Assembly (NCBI GenBank): GCA_963823565.1 | Contig: CAWGLR010000001.1 | Span: 1,178,001 to 1,242,000, forward strand | DNA: 64,000 nucleotides | Direction: 5' to 3' | Source of the DNA: RHKX01 sp963823565 | GTDB lineage: Bacteria > Actinomycetota > Thermoleophilia > Solirubrobacterales > 70-9 | Part shown: positions 37,901 to 46,459 of the stretch, piece by piece | How positions within the stretch are numbered: position 1 is the stretch's first letter | How the letters are laid out: every line of letters starts with the position of its first letter | Made by a program: the position numbers and the translations under genes | Notes under the pieces: model-generated | Seen by the model: only the letters and a program-made list of their open reading frames with translations | Database searches by the model: none | Told to the model about the DNA's origin: nothing

Positions 37901-40315
37901 CTAGACGTCGAGCACGTCGACGTCGCGTGCGTTGTCGGTGATGAATGCCTTGCGCGGCTCGACCTTGTCGCCCATCAGGTCGCTGAAGGTGCGCTCCGCC
38001 ATCGCGGCGTCGTCGATCGTCACCTGCATCAGCGTCCGGCTCTCGGGCGCCATCGTCGTCACCCGGAGCTGCTCGGCGTTCATCTCCCCCAGGCCCTTGA
38101 AGCGCTGGAGCGTGACGCCGTGCTTGGCGAGGTCGAGGATCGCCCGGCGCAGCTCGCCGAACGTCTCCGCCTCCTTGACCCGCTCGCCGAGCTTGACCTC
38201 GATCGGCGGCATGCCGACCTGCTTCAGCAGCGACGCGTAGACCTCGACCAGCTTCCGGTACTCGGTCGAGGAGAACAGTGCGGCCGGCAGGACGTGGGTC
38301 CGGGCGAGGCCCGACTTCTTGTGGATCGCCTTGACCGTGAGCGCCTCGTCGCTCGAGTCGACCAACTCGGTGGTGTACGCCTCGGCGACCGGGTCGTCGG
38401 CCTCGAACAGCTTCTTGACGCCGGAGATGCTCGCGGCGCCGGTGTCGAGGATCTGCGACTCGCTGAGGAACCGGACCCGATCGTGGCCGTAGGCCGCCTC
38501 GAGCGAGCTGACCCAGGCCTCGAACTCCTTGAACGACCGGTTGAACCGCTGCCACTTCGAGCCCGAGAGCTTCGAGGTCTTGCCGTCGGCGTCGGTCAGC
38601 TCGAACTTCTCGATCTTGTCGCGGAGCAGGAAGGACTCGAGCTCCGACTCCTTCTCGAGGTAGAGCTCGTTGCGGCCGTTCTTCGCCCGGTACAGCGGCG
38701 GCTTCGCGATGTAGACGTAGCCGTGCTCGATCAGCTCCGGCATCTGCCGGAAGAAGAACGTCAGGATCAGCGTCCGGATGTGGGCCCCGTCGACGTCCGC
38801 ATCGGTCGTGATCACGAGCTTGTGGTACCGGGCGTCCTCGATCGTGAACTCCTCGTGGACGCCGGTTCCGATCGCCGTGATCAGCGACTGCACCGCGTCG
38901 TTGGCGAGGACCTTGTCGATCCGGTTCTTCTCGACGTTGATGATCTTGCCGAACAGCGGCAGGACCGCCTGCGTCGAGCGGTCGCGCGCCTGCTTCGCCG
39001 AGCCGCCGGCGGAATCGCCCTCGACGATGAAGAGCTCGGTCAGGCTCGGGTCGCGCACCGAGCAGTCGGCGAGCTTGCCGGGGAGGGTCGAGTTCTCGAG
39101 CGCCGACTTGCGCCGGGTCAGATCGCGGGCCTTGCGGGCCGCGGCGCGGGCGCGGGCGGCGTCGATCGACTTCATCACCATGCGCCGCGACTCGCTCGGG
39201 TTCTCCTCGAGGAACTCGGAGAGCCGCCGGTTGACGATGCCCTGGACGAAGCCCTCGATCGACGGGTTGCCGAGCTTGGTCTTCGTCTGGCCCTCGAACT
39301 GCGGATCGTGGAGCTTCACCGAGATCACCGCGGTCAGACCCTCGCGGACGTCGTCGCCGCTGAGGTTCGGGTCCTTCTCCTTGAGCAGGCCCTTCTCGCG
39401 CGCATAGGCGTTCAGGGTCCGGGTCAGCGCCGAGCGGAAGCCGGAGAGGTGGGAGCCGCCCTCGTGGGTGTTGATGTTGTTGGCGAACGAGAACAGCGAC
39501 TCCTGGTAGCCGGTGTTCCACTGCATCGCGATCTCGAGCGCGCCCTCGTCGGACTCGCCCTCGAAGTAGATGGTCTTCTTGTGCAGTGCGTCCTTGGTGG
39601 CGTTGAGGTGGGCGACGAAATCGACGATGCCGCCCTCGGCGAAGAACTCCTCGCTGTGGCCCTCCCCGCGCTCGTCGGTCAGCTTGATCCGCAGGCCGCG
39701 CGTCAGGAACGAGGTCTCGCGCAGGCGCTCGGCGAGCGTCGCGAAGTCGAACTCGAACTCGTCGAAGATGTCCGTGTCGGGCAGGAACGAGATCGTCGTG
39801 CCGGTCTCCTTGGTCTTCTCGCCCTTCGTCAGCTCCCCCTGCGGGACGCCGCGGACGTAGTCCTGGGTCCACACGTAGCCGTCGGTGCGGATCTCGAGGT
39901 GGAGGCGCTCCGACAGCGCGTTGACGACCGAGACGCCGACGCCGTGCAGCCCGCCGGAGACCTTGTAGCCGCCACCGTCGCCGAACTTGCCGCCGGCGTG
40001 GAGGACGGTGAGGACGACCTCGGCCGCGGGCCGCCCCTCCTTCTCCATGATGCCGACGGGGATGCCGCGGCCGTTGTCGACGACCGTGACCGAGTTGTCG
40101 GGGTGGATCGTGACCTCGACCCGGTCGCAGTGGCCGGCGAGGGCCTCGTCGACCGAGTTGTCGACGACCTCGTAGACGAGATGGTGCAGCCCGCGGACCC
40201 CGGTCGAGCCGATGTACATGCCGGGCCGCTTGCGGACCGCTTCGAGGCCCTCGAGAACGGTGATGTCACCGGCCCCGTAGCTGCCCTCCTTCTTCGCCTT
40301 CGAGCTTTTCGCCAC
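37901..40315 (-). CDS. gyrB: DNA gyrase subunit B, long form
   Basis: 804 residues from GTG 40315 (VAKSSKAKKEGSYGAGDITVLEG), with GGGAAGGA just upstream. GHKL ATPase (EVVDNSVDEALAG, VDNGRGIPVG, GGKFGDGGGYKVSGGLHGVGVSVVNAL), transducer, then TOPRIM (LFIVEGDSAGGSAKQARDR, TDADVDGAHIRTLILTFFFR). After KPPLYRAKNGRNELYL there is a ~170-200 residue insertion (FELTDADGK … AYTTELVDSSDEA) before the C-terminal QRFKGLGEMNAEQL. Most actinobacterial GyrB are ~650-700 residues; this length equals E. coli GyrB. Confidence 0.96.
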   Translation of the reverse strand: MAKSSKAKKEGSYGAGDITVLEGLEAVRKRPGMYIGSTGVRGLHHLVYEVVDNSVDEALAGHCDRVEVTIHPDNSVTVVDNGRGIPVGIMEKEGRPAAEVVLTVLHAGGKFGDGGGYKVSGGLHGVGVSVVNALSERLHLEIRTDGYVWTQDYVRGVPQGELTKGEKTKETGTTISFLPDTDIFDEFEFDFATLAERLRETSFLTRGLRIKLTDERGEGHSEEFFAEGGIVDFVAHLNATKDALHKKTIYFEGESDEGALEIAMQWNTGYQESLFSFANNINTHEGGSHLSGFRSALTRTLNAYAREKGLLKEKDPNLSGDDVREGLTAVISVKLHDPQFEGQTKTKLGNPSIEGFVQGIVNRRLSEFLEENPSESRRMVMKSIDAARARAAARKARDLTRRKSALENSTLPGKLADCSVRDPSLTELFIVEGDSAGGSAKQARDRSTQAVLPLFGKIINVEKNRIDKVLANDAVQSLITAIGTGVHEEFTIEDARYHKLVITTDADVDGAHIRTLILTFFFRQMPELIEHGYVYIAKPPLYRAKNGRNELYLEKESELESFLLRDKIEKFELTDADGKTSKLSGSKWQRFNRSFKEFEAWVSSLEAAYGHDRVRFLSESQILDTGAASISGVKKLFEADDPVAEAYTTELVDSSDEALTVKAIHKKSGLARTHVLPAALFSSTEYRKLVEVYASLLKQVGMPPIEVKLGERVKEAETFGELRRAILDLAKHGVTLQRFKGLGEMNAEQLRVTTMAPESRTLMQVTIDDAAMAERTFSDLMGDKVEPRKAFITDNARDVDVLDV

Positions 40316-40542
40316 TGATTCCTTCCCGTCAGGGGTGCTGTTCCATGATCCCGCGCCCGGCGGCGGCACAGAGGCCGCGGGACCCGGTCGTGGAGTGGGG
40401 CTGGCGGCATTGGCCTGCCCGTTCCCCGGGTACGCCGGTGGGTTGACATAAGTCTATCAAGACGGGGGTTCCCGGCCAAGGCTCGAGGTGTCACGAAATA
40501 CCTGCAAAACGCGACAATTCGTGCGCGCCGCGGAAGCCGCGC
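40316..40542. other. gyrB upstream intergenic region
   Basis: 227 bases between the dciA stop and gyrB start. Short GC-rich direct and inverted stretches are present but no clear gene. A less GC-rich patch on the minus strand (around 40440-40520, with AAGTCTATCAAG and AATTCGTGCG) is the most promoter-like part and probably drives gyrBA separately from the dnaA operon. Confidence 0.35.
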
Positions 40543-40878
40543 TCAGCGATGCCGCGCGAGGTCGGCGGTGAAGCGCAGCGCCTCCACCCGGCCGGCGCCG
40601 AGGATCGCGTCGATCCGCTCCCTCAGCAGCTCCCCCATCAGCTCCAGCTCCTGCGCCCACGGGCCGCTCTCGCAGGCCACCGTGACCGTGCCGTTGCGCT
40701 CCGAGACGGGCTGCGAGCGCGCGGCGATCGCCTCGCCGCAGGCGCGCGGCCAGGCCGCCTGGACCTCCGCCAGCAGCGTCTGCGGCGCGTCCTCGGCGAC
40801 GAGCCGGTCGAGCGCGCCGCCGAGCCGCCGCGGCATCCGCCTCGCACCCTCGCGCCGCCTCCTCTCCCCCGCGCTCAT
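40543..40878 (-). CDS. dciA: DciA-like replicative helicase loader (DUF721)
   Basis: 111 residues from ATG 40878, overlapping the recF stop (ATGA). DUF721 core: LLAEVQAAWPRACGEAIAARSQPVSERNGTVTVACESGPWAQELELMGELL. DciA proteins load DnaB helicase in bacteria without DnaC/DnaI. Its place after recF in the dnaA block is the usual actinobacterial position. The stop lies 227 bases before the gyrB start; that gap holds no gene I can see. Confidence 0.85.
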   Translation of the reverse strand: MSAGERRRREGARRMPRRLGGALDRLVAEDAPQTLLAEVQAAWPRACGEAIAARSQPVSERNGTVTVACESGPWAQELELMGELLRERIDAILGAGRVEALRFTADLARHR

Positions 40879-41978
40879 CCGATCGCCTCCCGCGCCGTCG
40901 CGACGCCGCCGTCGATCGCGAGCTCCAGCGCCCCGCTCGCCGGAACGTGCGCCGGCTCGGTCGCGGTGATCAGCGCCTGCCCGCCTACTTCGAGCATCGC
41001 GACCAGCCGGCGGCGGCGCTCGGGGTCGAGCTCGCTCATCACGTCGTCGAGCAGCATCAGCGGCAGCTGCCGCCGCGCCGCCCGCAGCGTCTCGCGCTCG
41101 GCGAAGAGCAGCGCCAGGAGGCCGAGCCGCTGCTGGCCCTGGGATCCGTAGCGGCGCAGGGAGCGGTCGGCGAAGCTGAGCTCGACCTCGTCGCGGTGGG
41201 GGCCGTAGCCGGTGAAGCCGCGAGCGACGTCGCCCTCCCTGCGCTCGCGGAGCTCGGCGACGATCCCGTCGACATCGAGCTCGCCGGTGCGCGGGCGGTA
41301 GGCGATCGCACCGCCGCCGGCGAGGCCGAGGTCCTCGGTCGCCGCCGCGAACGGCTCCGCCAGCTCGGCCGCCGCCTCGCGCCGCGACTCGACCAGCGGC
41401 AGCGCGCGCTCGGCGAGCTCGCGGTCCCAGGCATCGAGCGTCGAGGGATCGCCCCCGCGGCGGATCCGCGCGAGCAGGTTGTTGCGCTGGGCGAGCGCCT
41501 GCGAGTAGGAGCGGGCGTAGTCGGCGCGCGCCGGGCGCAGCGCTCCCGCCAACCGGTCGAGGTGGGCGCGCCGCGGCGACGGCGGCCCCTTGACGAGGGC
41601 GAGCCGGTCCGGCATGAAGACGCTCAGCGCCGGCCGCCGCCGATCGTCCTCCGGCCGCGCCGGCGAGCCGTCGACCAGCCGCCGCCGCTCGCTGCCGTCC
41701 TTCGAGATCGACGCGAGCATCCGCATCGGCTCGGCGGCCTCTCGCTCCTCGGGCTCGAGGAACGCCTCGACGCGCGCCAGGTCGGCGCCGAAGGTGATCG
41801 CCTCGCGCTCGCGGCGCGTCCGGCACGAGCGCCCGGTGAGGGCGAAGAAGACCGCCTCGAGCAGGTTCGTCTTCCCCGCCCCGTTGGGGCCGTGGAGGAT
41901 CGTCAGGCTCGGCCCCAGGCCGACCTCGCGGTCGGCGAGGTTGCGGAACCAGAGCGGGTCGATCCGGGTGACCCTCAA
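40875..41978 (-). CDS. recF: DNA replication/repair ATPase RecF
   Basis: 367 residues. SMC-like ATPase: Walker A ILHGPNGAGKTNLLEAVFFALTG, signature RRYGSQGQQRLGLLALLFAE and Walker B PLMLLDDVMSELDPERRRRL. Helps load RecA at gaps behind stalled forks. The gene lies 16 bases after dnaN and overlaps dciA by four, so dnaN-recF-dciA are one unit. Motif FMPDRLALVKGPPSPRRAHLD is the usual RecF insert. Confidence 0.94.
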   Translation of the reverse strand: MRVTRIDPLWFRNLADREVGLGPSLTILHGPNGAGKTNLLEAVFFALTGRSCRTRREREAITFGADLARVEAFLEPEEREAAEPMRMLASISKDGSERRRLVDGSPARPEDDRRRPALSVFMPDRLALVKGPPSPRRAHLDRLAGALRPARADYARSYSQALAQRNNLLARIRRGGDPSTLDAWDRELAERALPLVESRREAAAELAEPFAAATEDLGLAGGGAIAYRPRTGELDVDGIVAELRERREGDVARGFTGYGPHRDEVELSFADRSLRRYGSQGQQRLGLLALLFAERETLRAARRQLPLMLLDDVMSELDPERRRRLVAMLEVGGQALITATEPAHVPASGALELAIDGGVATAREAIG

Positions 41979-41994
41979 GGCCCTCCCTCGCGTC

Positions 41995-43101
41995 TCAGAC
42001 CGTGAGGCGGATCGGCATCACGAGGTAGGAGAAGTCCTCCGAGCCTGCCTGCTGAAGGAGTCCGGGGCGCAACGGCGAAGTGAGTCGAAGCACCACCTCC
42101 TCGCCCTCGACCGACTCGACCCCCTCGATGAAGAACTGGGGGTTGAACGCGATCTCCATCGGCTCGCCCTCGAACGCGCACGGCATCCCCTCCGACGCGT
42201 CGCCGATCTCCGGCGTCTCGGCCGAGATCGTCAGCTCGCCCGGGGCGAACGAGAACTTCAGCGGCGCGTTCCGCTGCGCCAGGTAGCGGATCCGCTTGCT
42301 GACGTCGAGGAGCTCGCCGCGCGGCAGCCGCACGTCATGGTCGAACGCGTCGGGGAGGAGCTGGCGGTAGTTCGGGAACTGGCCCTCGATCAGCCGCGAG
42401 GACAGCGTCACGTTGCCGGCGCCGAAGACGATCTGGTTGCCCGGCATCGACACCTTGACCTCCTCGACCCCCGCCTGGGAGACGATCCGCGCGAGCTCGC
42501 GCATCGCGCGGGCGGGGACGTTCGCCTCGAAGGAGGTCGGCACCGACTCGGCGAGCTCGGTCCGCTTCACCGACAGCCGGTAGGAGTCGGTGGCGACCAT
42601 CGTCAGGGTCGAGCCCTCGACGCTGACCATGATCCCGGTGAGGATCGGCCGGACCTCGTCGCGCGAGGCGGCCCGCGCGACCCGGTCGACGGTCTCCGCG
42701 AGCGCCGGGGCCGGCATCGTCAGCGCGTCACCGCCGAGCTCGGGCAGCGGCGGGAAGTCCTCGGGGTCGAGCAGGCGCAGGTGGAAGCGGGCGGTGCCCG
42801 CGGTCAGCTCGACGTCGTGCTCGGCGGTCCGCTCGGCCAGGGTCACTGACCCCTGCGGCAGCGAGCGGGAGACGTCGGCGAGCAGGCGGCCCGGCAGGAG
42901 CAGGCGGCCGTCGCCGTCCACCTCGGCCTCGAGCTCGACCGTGACGGCGAGCTCTCCATCGGTGGCGCGGGCGACCGCGCGGCCGCCCTCGGCGACGAGC
43001 ATGATCCCCCCGAGGGAGGGGAGGGTCGTTCGCGTCGACAGCGCTCGGGCCGCGGTCTGCAGCGCGTCGAGCAGCGGGTCGCGTTCGGCTTTCAGTTGCA
43101 T
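41995..43101 (-). CDS. dnaN: DNA polymerase III sliding clamp (beta subunit)
   Basis: 368 residues, three clamp domains. Typical blocks: LKAERDPLLDALQTAARALSTRTTLPSLGGIML, TVELEAEVDGDGRLLLPGRLLADVSR, SPFEANVPARAMRELARIV-type centre and the C-terminal YLVMPIRL that carries the MPMR/L end. Processivity clamp for the replicase. Start ATG 43101 with an AGAGGATCGGAAGAGGAAGAGG purine-rich leader on the minus strand. Confidence 0.96.
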   Translation of the reverse strand: MQLKAERDPLLDALQTAARALSTRTTLPSLGGIMLVAEGGRAVARATDGELAVTVELEAEVDGDGRLLLPGRLLADVSRSLPQGSVTLAERTAEHDVELTAGTARFHLRLLDPEDFPPLPELGGDALTMPAPALAETVDRVARAASRDEVRPILTGIMVSVEGSTLTMVATDSYRLSVKRTELAESVPTSFEANVPARAMRELARIVSQAGVEEVKVSMPGNQIVFGAGNVTLSSRLIEGQFPNYRQLLPDAFDHDVRLPRGELLDVSKRIRYLAQRNAPLKFSFAPGELTISAETPEIGDASEGMPCAFEGEPMEIAFNPQFFIEGVESVEGEEVVLRLTSPLRPGLLQQAGSEDFSYLVMPIRLTV

Positions 43102-43246
43102 CCTCTTCCTCTTCCGATCCTCTGAGTTGATGTAGGTGTGGTGGAAACCTTCTCAGAACCCGCGGATCTCGCTCGCCCAGCGAAGTCGGCGGGTGTTGGC
43201 GAAGGTGTTGGCAGCTCGTCCTCCCGTGGACTGGAAACCCCGGCGC
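43102..43246. other. dnaA-dnaN intergenic region, possible oriC
   Basis: 145 bases where many actinobacteria carry oriC. I find no good TTGTCCACA-type DnaA box. The nearest matches are GGTGGAAAC and CTGGAAACC here, and TGTGGAAAT at 43300-43308 inside the dnaA 3' end. There is also no AT-rich unwinding element. Origin location near dnaA is supported by gene order and parS, but not by boxes. Confidence 0.3.
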
Positions 43247-44635
43247 TCACTGCTCCGCCCCGTCGATGTTCAGTCGCTCGTGGATTCGCTCGAGCGCCCT
43301 GTGGAAATCCGATCCCGGCTCGAGATCCTTCTCGACCCGCCGGATCGAAGAGAGCACGGTCGAGTGGTCGCGGTCGAACCCGCGGGCGATCTCGGCGAGC
43401 GAGAGGTTGGTCTGGCGGCGGGCGACGTACATGGCGAGCTGGCGGCCGCGGACGACGTTCGCGGCGCGGCGCGGCGAGCGCATGTCGGCGGGCGAGAGGT
43501 GGAGGACCTCGCAGACCGCAGCCTTGATCCGCTCGAGCTGCTCGGCGGCGGCGGGCTCGGAGGGAGGAGCGGGAGCCGGCTGGTCGCCGGCGTCGGAGCC
43601 GAGAGCCTTACGGACGAGCTCGGCCGTCGGGGTCTCGCCGAGAACCGAGGCGAAGGCGGTGACGCGGGTCAGCGCGCCCTCGAGGCGGCGCAGGTTCTGC
43701 GGGGCGGCGATCGCGATCTGCCGCATCGCGTCGAGGTCGGGGGCTGGGATTCCGTGCTCGGCGGCGAGCCGGCGGAGCAGCGCGATCCGGGTCGCGAGGT
43801 CGGGATCCTGGACCTCGACGGTCAGGCCCCAGGCGAAGCGGTCGCGCATGCGGTCCGACAGCCGCTCCATCGCCTCCGGCGGGCGATCGCTGGAGAGCAC
43901 GACCTGCGATCCCTGCGAGTAGAGCTCGTTGAACGTGTGGAAGAACTCGTCCTCGGTCTTCGGCTTCCCCTCGAGGAACTGGACGTCGTCGATGAGCAGC
44001 GCGCCGACGCCGCGATACCGCTCCTTGAAGCGGTCGGAACGGCCGCGGCCCTCGGCCCGCATCGAGTTGACGAACTCGGAGGTGAAGCGCTCGGCGGTCG
44101 TGTAGACGACCGGGAGGTCGGGGCGCTGGCGGTGCAGGTAGTTGGCGATCGAGACGAGCAGGTGCGTCTTGCCGAGCCCGGGCGCGCCGTAGAGGAAGAG
44201 CGGGTTGTAGGACTCGCCGGGCGACTCGGCGACCGCGAGGGCGGCCGAGTGCGCGAAGCGGTTGCCGGCGCCGATGACGAAGCGGTCGAAGTCGAGCCCG
44301 GCGGCGAGCCCGGTCGGCACGCCCGAGGGCAGATCGGCGGCGCCGAGCGCGCCGAGCGCGGGATCGGTGCCCGCGGAGGCGGGCTGGGCGAAGGCGATCT
44401 CGCTGAAGCCGGGGGCGCGGCGCCGCAGGACCTCGGTCGCCGTGTCGCTGTAGCGGCGCTGGAACCACTCGCGGACGCGGTCGGGCCCGGCGACGTAGAG
44501 GCGACCGCCCTGGGCGCCGACGGCACGCAGCGGCTCGAGCCAGTGCTGGAAGGCGGAGGCGGGGAGCGTGGCGCGCAGCTCCTCGCGGACGCTGTTCCAG
44601 ATCTGGCTCGGGTCTTGTGGCGCTCTCTCCTGCAA
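43247..44635 (-). CDS. dnaA: Chromosomal replication initiator DnaA
   Basis: 462 residues. Domain I at 1-80 (IWNSVREELRATLPASAFQHWLEPL), short domain II, AAA+ domain III with Walker A LFLYGAPGLGKTHLL and Walker B ALLIDDVQFLEGK, sensor LSSDRPPEAMERL, and DNA-binding domain IV with the signature ARGFDRDHSTVLSSIRRVEKDL. The only upstream start in frame is TTG 44635; an AGGAG follows rather than precedes it, so the exact start is uncertain and may give a weakly translated or leaderless mRNA. First gene of the minus-strand replication block. Confidence 0.95.
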   Translation of the reverse strand: MQERAPQDPSQIWNSVREELRATLPASAFQHWLEPLRAVGAQGGRLYVAGPDRVREWFQRRYSDTATEVLRRRAPGFSEIAFAQPASAGTDPALGALGAADLPSGVPTGLAAGLDFDRFVIGAGNRFAHSAALAVAESPGESYNPLFLYGAPGLGKTHLLVSIANYLHRQRPDLPVVYTTAERFTSEFVNSMRAEGRGRSDRFKERYRGVGALLIDDVQFLEGKPKTEDEFFHTFNELYSQGSQVVLSSDRPPEAMERLSDRMRDRFAWGLTVEVQDPDLATRIALLRRLAAEHGIPAPDLDAMRQIAIAAPQNLRRLEGALTRVTAFASVLGETPTAELVRKALGSDAGDQPAPAPPSEPAAAEQLERIKAAVCEVLHLSPADMRSPRRAANVVRGRQLAMYVARRQTNLSLAEIARGFDRDHSTVLSSIRRVEKDLEPGSDFHRALERIHERLNIDGAEQ

Positions 44636-44697
44636 GGTGTGGGCCGGAACCGGGTGCGCTTCGGGCCTCTCGCCCGCCGGATCGGTGCCGACGATCG

Positions 44698-44703
44698 ATC
44701 ATA
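44698..44703 (-). promoter_or_regulatory. Possible dnaA -10 element
   Basis: TATGAT on the minus strand about 63 bases before the TTG start of dnaA; no good -35 box is visible. Confidence 0.3.
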
Positions 44704-44780
44704 GGTCGGCTGCGGCGAGGGTTCGGCGGGCCTTCCTGCACTCTCCGCAAATCGCGCCATAAGCCCCGGCGATTCCCCCT

Positions 44781-44786
44781 ATACTG
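44781..44786 (+). promoter_or_regulatory. Possible rpmH -10 element
   Basis: TATACT, 50 bases before the rpmH ATG, in an otherwise GC-rich leader. The -35 region is not evident. It would drive the whole rpmH-rnpA-yidD-yidC-khpB-rsmG run. Confidence 0.4.
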
Positions 44787-44835
44787 CCCGTCCCTTCCGG
44801 AGTCGCCGACCGCGCGGCTCCCCCGGAGTGCACCG

Positions 44836-44970
44836 ATGAAGCGAACCTGGCAGCCCAAGAAGAGGAAGCGCGCCCGCACGCACGGTTTCCGTGCCCGGAT
44901 GCGGACCCGTCACGGCCGCGACATCATCAAGCGCCGCCGTCGCAAGGGCCGGAAGCGCCTCACGGTCTAG
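44836..44970 (+). CDS. rpmH: 50S ribosomal protein bL34
   Basis: 44 residues, nearly the universal L34 sequence (MKRTWQPKKRKRARTHGFRA … RRRRKGRKRLTV). Basic protein of the large subunit near the exit side. Divergent from dnaA, the classic origin arrangement. The TAG is followed directly by the rnpA GTG with no spacer. Confidence 0.97.
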   Translation: MKRTWQPKKRKRARTHGFRARMRTRHGRDIIKRRRRKGRKRLTV

Positions 44971-45354
44971 GTGGCCTCGTTGGGCGAGCCCGATGAGAAG
45001 GGCCGCAAGCGGGGGAGGCTCTCCCGAAGCGGTGACTTCGATCGCGCTTACCGCGACGGCAAGTCCCACGCAAACCGTCATGTCGTCCTCTACGCCTTTC
45101 CTCGCGATGCCGCTGACGATGCCGAGGTCCGCCTTGGGGTCTCGGTCGGCCGCAAGGTCGGCGGCGCGGTCGAGCGGAACAAGGTGAAGCGGGCGATGCG
45201 CGAGGCGTTCTGGAGCCTGTCGTCCCGCCTGCCGGCCGGCCACGACTTCGTGCTCGTCGGCCGCTCAGGCGTGGCTGAGCTGGTCGAGCGCGAGGGAACC
45301 GACGGCCTGCGGGCCTCGATCGCGACGCTGCTGGACGAGGCGGGAGCCGAATGA
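44971..45354 (+). CDS. rnpA: Ribonuclease P protein component
   Basis: 127 residues from GTG 44971, starting right after the rpmH stop. Core: GRLSRSGDFDRAYRDGKSHANRHVVLYAF and LGVSVGRKVGGAVERNKVKRAMREAFW, the RNR-type RNA-binding helix. It assists RNase P RNA in trimming tRNA 5' ends. Ends in an ATGA overlap with yidD. Confidence 0.94.
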   Translation: MASLGEPDEKGRKRGRLSRSGDFDRAYRDGKSHANRHVVLYAFPRDAADDAEVRLGVSVGRKVGGAVERNKVKRAMREAFWSLSSRLPAGHDFVLVGRSGVAELVEREGTDGLRASIATLLDEAGAE

Positions 45355-45701
45355 GCGTTTCACGTGAAACGCCGGATTCCGGCAGCTCGGCCGTTTCACG
45401 TGAAACGGGCTGCGGGCACGATCACCGGCGCCCCTCCCTCCCGGCCGCGATCCTGCTGCTCCCGATCCGCGCCTACCGGCGCTTCCTCTCGCCCGCGCTG
45501 GCCCCGCGCTGCCGCTACTACCCGAGTTGCTCGGCCTACGCCGAGGAGGCGATCCGCGAGCTCGGCGCCATTCGTGGCACCATCCTCGCCGGCTGGCGAC
45601 TGCTGCGGTGCAATCCGCTGAGCGACGGCGGCCTCGATCCCCTCTCCGAGCGCAAGCTCTTCCGCGACCGCCACCTGCCAAACCGAACGGAAACCGCATG
45701 A
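45351..45701 (+). CDS. yidD: Membrane protein insertion efficiency factor YidD
   Basis: 116 residues. YidD core from ~residue 30: AAILLLPIRAYRRFLSPALAPRCRYYPSCSAYAEEAIRELGAIRG … RLLRCNPLSDGGLDP, with the conserved Cys residues. The first ~20 residues (MSVSRETPDSGSSAVSRETG) are not YidD-like: they are encoded by two parS sites, each giving VSRET. The core could be read from a later start, but none is well placed. Ends in an ATGA overlap with yidC; helps YidC insert proteins. Confidence 0.9.
   Translation: MSVSRETPDSGSSAVSRETGCGHDHRRPSLPAAILLLPIRAYRRFLSPALAPRCRYYPSCSAYAEEAIRELGAIRGTILAGWRLLRCNPLSDGGLDPLSERKLFRDRHLPNRTETA
45357..45370. promoter_or_regulatory. parS centromere site 1
   Basis: GTTTCACGTGAAAC, a perfect 14-bp palindrome identical to the core of the ParB-binding consensus. 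Lies at codons 3-7 of yidD, about 3.2 kb from parB, as expected for an origin-proximal site. Confidence 0.95.
45393..45406. promoter_or_regulatory. parS centromere site 2
   Basis: Second GTTTCACGTGAAAC, 36 bp centre to centre from site 1 and in the same reading frame of yidD. Confidence 0.95.
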
Positions 45702-46459
45702 TCCCGCCGCTCGCATCGATCTTCACCGACATCCCCGAGGCGATCATCGTGTTCTTCCACGACAACGTCGGCCTCGGCTGGGGTCCGTCGATCGTCGCGC
45801 TCGTCTTCACCGTCCGCCTGATCATCCTGCCGCTCTCGTTGAAGCAGATCCGCTCGATGCGGGCGATGGCGGAGCTGCAGCCGCACATCAAGGCGATTCA
45901 GGAGAAGCACAAGAACGACAAGCAGCGCCAGCAGCAGGAGATGATGCGCTTCTACCAGGAGAACGAGATCAACCCGCTCGCCTCCTGCCTGCCGCTGCTG
46001 CTGCAGCTGCCGGTCTTCATCTCCCTCTACTACATGCTCAAGGGGGACAGCTTCCAGCAGGACGTCGAGCAGGCGCCGCCCGAGGGCTGGCTGTTCATCG
46101 ACTCGCTGATCCAGCCGCCCGAGGGCTCGGTCACCGTCGTCCTGATCATCCTCTTCGTGGCCACGCAGCTCGCCGCCGGCCTCGCGATGACCGTCCGCGG
46201 TCAGGGCCTCGAGGGCCCGCAGCGCTTCATCGTCTTCGGCCTGCCGCTCCTGTTCGCGCCGTTCGTCGCCTCCTTCGAGGCGGGCCTCTCCGTCTACTGG
46301 ATCTCGACCAACATCTGGACCTTCGGTCAGCAGCAGCTCGTCTACTCGCTGATGGGCCCGATGAAGAAGCCGACCGACGAGGAGGTCGAGGAGGCGTCGA
46401 AGCCGGCGCCGCCTCCACCGCCGCGCCGCAAGAAGAAGAAGAAGGGGAGAACGCGCTGA
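45698..46459 (+). CDS. yidC: Membrane protein insertase YidC/Oxa1
   Basis: 253 residues from ATG 45698. Short Gram-positive-type insertase with five hydrophobic segments: SIFTDIPEAIIVFFHDNVG, GPSIVALVFTVRLIILPLSLKQIRSM (with the conserved Arg of the groove), NPLASCLPLLLQLPVFISLYYML, and two near the end. The C-terminal tail is basic (PPPPRRKKKKKGRTR), which in such proteins helps bind ribosomes. No lipobox. One-base overlap with khpB. Confidence 0.94.
   Translation: MIPPLASIFTDIPEAIIVFFHDNVGLGWGPSIVALVFTVRLIILPLSLKQIRSMRAMAELQPHIKAIQEKHKNDKQRQQQEMMRFYQENEINPLASCLPLLLQLPVFISLYYMLKGDSFQQDVEQAPPEGWLFIDSLIQPPEGSVTVVLIILFVATQLAAGLAMTVRGQGLEGPQRFIVFGLPLLFAPFVASFEAGLSVYWISTNIWTFGQQQLVYSLMGPMKKPTDEEVEEASKPAPPPPPRRKKKKKGRTR

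Noticed and set aside
38120..40318. 732-codon open frame opposite gyrB
   Set aside because: Same reason: antisense of a certain gene, no recognisable domain.
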